Shown here: positions 62,619-64,000 of the stretch, piece after piece
How positions within the stretch are numbered: the stretch's first letter is position 1
How the letters are laid out: every line of letters starts with the position of its first letter
DNA from: Wohlfahrtiimonas larvae
GTDB taxonomy: Bacteria > Pseudomonadota > Gammaproteobacteria > Cardiobacteriales > Wohlfahrtiimonadaceae
Direction of reading: 5' to 3'
DNA: 64,000 nucleotides
NCBI RefSeq assembly: GCF_039543665.1
Contig: NZ_BAABKE010000007.1
Span: 1-64,000 of the forward strand
Notes under the pieces: generated by a model
What the model was told of the DNA's origin: nothing
The model's input: only the letters and a program-made list of their open reading frames with translations
Databases searched by the model: none
Program-made: the position numbers and the translations under genes

Positions 62619-64000
62619 CTATTCAAACCAACTTTTTCTTGCTGTCATGATGTATTGGCTTGCACGTTCTTCGTCCATTCCTGCCATTTCTGATAATTCA
62701 TCCGCTGCTAATTCAGCTAAATCATCTAAAGTGCTTACACCTTTCTTAGCAAGTTTATAGGCGAGGATATGATCTCCTTCCAACAATTGAATCAAATCAG
62801 CACTTGGTGCTTTATCGCCTAGCTCTTGTTTTAATGTTGCATAAGATTCTAATGCAGTTTTTGCTGCATCACGAAGCGCTTCAACGATCTCTTCGTCAAA
62901 TTCTTCAATCTCTAACATTTCCGCAATGGGAACATATGCAACTTCTTCTAATGATGAGAAACCTTCACGAACCAAGATTTCTGCAACTTCCTCATCTACA
63001 CCTAATTCATCTACAAATAAACTATTGATGCGTGATGATTCTTTATTTTGTTTATTTTCAGCTTCTTCAGAACTCATTACATTCAGCACCCAACCTGTAA
63101 GCTCTGATGCTAAACGAACATTCTGACCATTACGACCAATTGCTTGAGATAATTTTTCTTGTTCAACCGCGATATCCATCATATGGCGATCTTCATCCAC
63201 AACAATTGATACAACTTCAGCTGGACTCATTGCATTGATAACAAATTGAATAGGATTATCATCCCAAAGAATGATATCTACGCGCTCACCATTCAATTCT
63301 TTAGTAATATTTTGAACACGAGAACCACGCATACCAACACAAGCGCCCACTGGATCAATACGCTGATCAAATGATTTTACTGCAATTTTTGCACGGCTAC
63401 CTGGATCACGACTTGCATTCAAAATCTCGATACTACCTTGATTAATTTCAGGCACTTCAATTTCAAATAAAGCTTTAATCAATTTAGGTGTCGTACGAGA
63501 TAATACAATCTGTGGTCCTCGGACATCTTGAACAATATCTTCTAAAATTGCACGAACCTGATCGCCCATTTTCAACATTTCACGTGGGATCATATTCTCT
63601 TTCGGTAACAATGCTTCAACATTTTCACCTAAATCTACATAGATATTGCCACGTTCAACTTTTTTGATCGTTCCGCGTACCAATTGTCCTAATTTTTGGC
63701 TATATAATTCAGCCATTTGATTGCGTTCTGCTTCACGAATTTTTTGATAAATGATCTGTTTAGCTGTCTGTGCACCGATACGAGCAAATGGAATATTATC
63801 CACTTCATCTTCTACGATTGCACCTACTTCAATATCTGGATCATCTAATTGCGCAGCAGATAAAGAAATTTGTTTGGTTGCGATCTGCTCTTCTATTGGC
63901 AAATCATCAGGCACAACCTTCCATTGACGGAATGTTTTATAGTGACCTGTTCTTTGATCAATCTGAATACGTAAATCAACATCTACAGGATATGAACGCT
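62619..64000 (-). CDS. nusA: Transcription elongation factor NusA, 5' end outside the window
   Basis: NusA binds RNA polymerase and takes part in pausing, termination and rRNA antitermination. The frame continues past position 64000; the in-frame GTG at 63914 is internal, since the residues before it (DQRTGHYKTFRQWKVV) match the NusA N-terminal domain. Visible: end of the N-terminal domain, S1 domain (GQLVRGTIKKVERGNIYVD), two KH domains (CVGMRGSRVQNITKELNGE and QAIGRNGQNVRLASELTGW), and two acidic helix-hairpin-helix repeats at the end, as in E. coli. Its stop TAG lies 11 bases before infB. Confidence 0.95.
   Translation of the reverse strand, partial: RSYPVDVDLRIQIDQRTGHYKTFRQWKVVPDDLPIEEQIATKQISLSAAQLDDPDIEVGAIVEDEVDNIPFARIGAQTAKQIIYQKIREAERNQMAELYSQKLGQLVRGTIKKVERGNIYVDLGENVEALLPKENMIPREMLKMGDQVRAILEDIVQDVRGPQIVLSRTTPKLIKALFEIEVPEINQGSIEILNASRDPGSRAKIAVKSFDQRIDPVGACVGMRGSRVQNITKELNGERVDIILWDDNPIQFVINAMSPAEVVSIVVDEDRHMMDIAVEQEKLSQAIGRNGQNVRLASELTGWVLNVMSSEEAENKQNKESSRINSLFVDELGVDEEVAEILVREGFSSLEEVAYVPIAEMLEIEEFDEEIVEALRDAAKTALESYATLKQELGDKAPSADLIQLLEGDHILAYKLAKKGVSTLDDLAELAADELSEMAGMDEERASQYIMTARKSWFE

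Noticed and set aside
63914..64000. nusA starting at GTG 63914
   Set aside because: Residues upstream in the same frame are clearly NusA N-terminal domain, so the gene is cut by the window edge.
1..64000. tRNA genes, insertion sequences, prophage or integrase genes
   Set aside because: None recognised on either strand; gaps above 200 bases hold only promoters, hairpins or AT-rich sequence.

Overview
The window looks like chromosomal DNA of an AT-rich gammaproteobacterium. Evidence: nusA-infB-rbfA-truB, yibN-grxC-secB, EpmA, a fused RlmKL, a FimV-type polar protein, LolCED and type-B L31. Low GC with this gene set would fit Cardiobacteriales relatives such as Ignatzschineria or Wohlfahrtiimonas, but that placement is an inference; no rRNA gene lies inside the window to test it.

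Layout. 1-418: two perfect sigma70 promoters plus a boxA/hairpin leader pointing left, almost certainly the promoter region of an rRNA operon that begins just outside the window. 419-11702: housekeeping genes (pfkA, ygfZ, alr, an SDR, epmA, fimV, ghrA, rlmB, fba). 11883-14771: accessory genes (a membrane protein, a periplasmic ankyrin protein overlapping a purine/pyrimidine deaminase, an orphan secreted protein), ending in a decayed second copy of the mfd 3' end. 14806-18174: mfd. 18446-21905: an FdrA / YlbE / DUF1097 operon. 21990-24099: two divergent orphan envelope proteins. 24168-31626: rlmKL, then an Rrf2 regulator with sufBCDS. 31690-33141: a caspase-like protease gene, more AT-rich than its surroundings. 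33291-40553: transporters (two EamA, AbgT, MFS), an esterase and an M20 amidohydrolase. 40631-44605: a very large Sel1/TPR-repeat secreted protein. 44749-51460: yibN-grxC-secB and then holA-scpB-lolC-lolE-lolD-dedA. 51627-57111: rho, rpmE2, gltA, pyrB, eno. 57230-58546: a frameshifted GNAT gene, a parS-like sequence inside a terminator, and two small paralogous secreted proteins. 58611-64000: truB-rbfA-infB-nusA on the minus strand, with nusA cut by the right edge.

How it works together. Much of the window is core machinery: glycolysis (Pfk, Fba, Eno), the TCA entry step (GltA), iron-sulfur assembly (SUF), envelope biogenesis (Alr, Lol, SecB), translation (EpmA, InfB, RbfA, TruB, RlmB, RlmKL, L31) and transcription/repair (Rho, NusA, Mfd). 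The parts that deserve attention are the mfd-flanked orphan gene, where the duplicated 128 nt differ at 8 sites that are all silent; the FdrA/YlbE/DUF1097 operon without its usual partners; the standalone caspase-like protein; the regulatory dyads upstream of the suf operon, between the caspase and EamA genes, and upstream of the MFS gene; and the parS-like 16-mer. No tRNA, CRISPR array, insertion sequence or prophage was seen.
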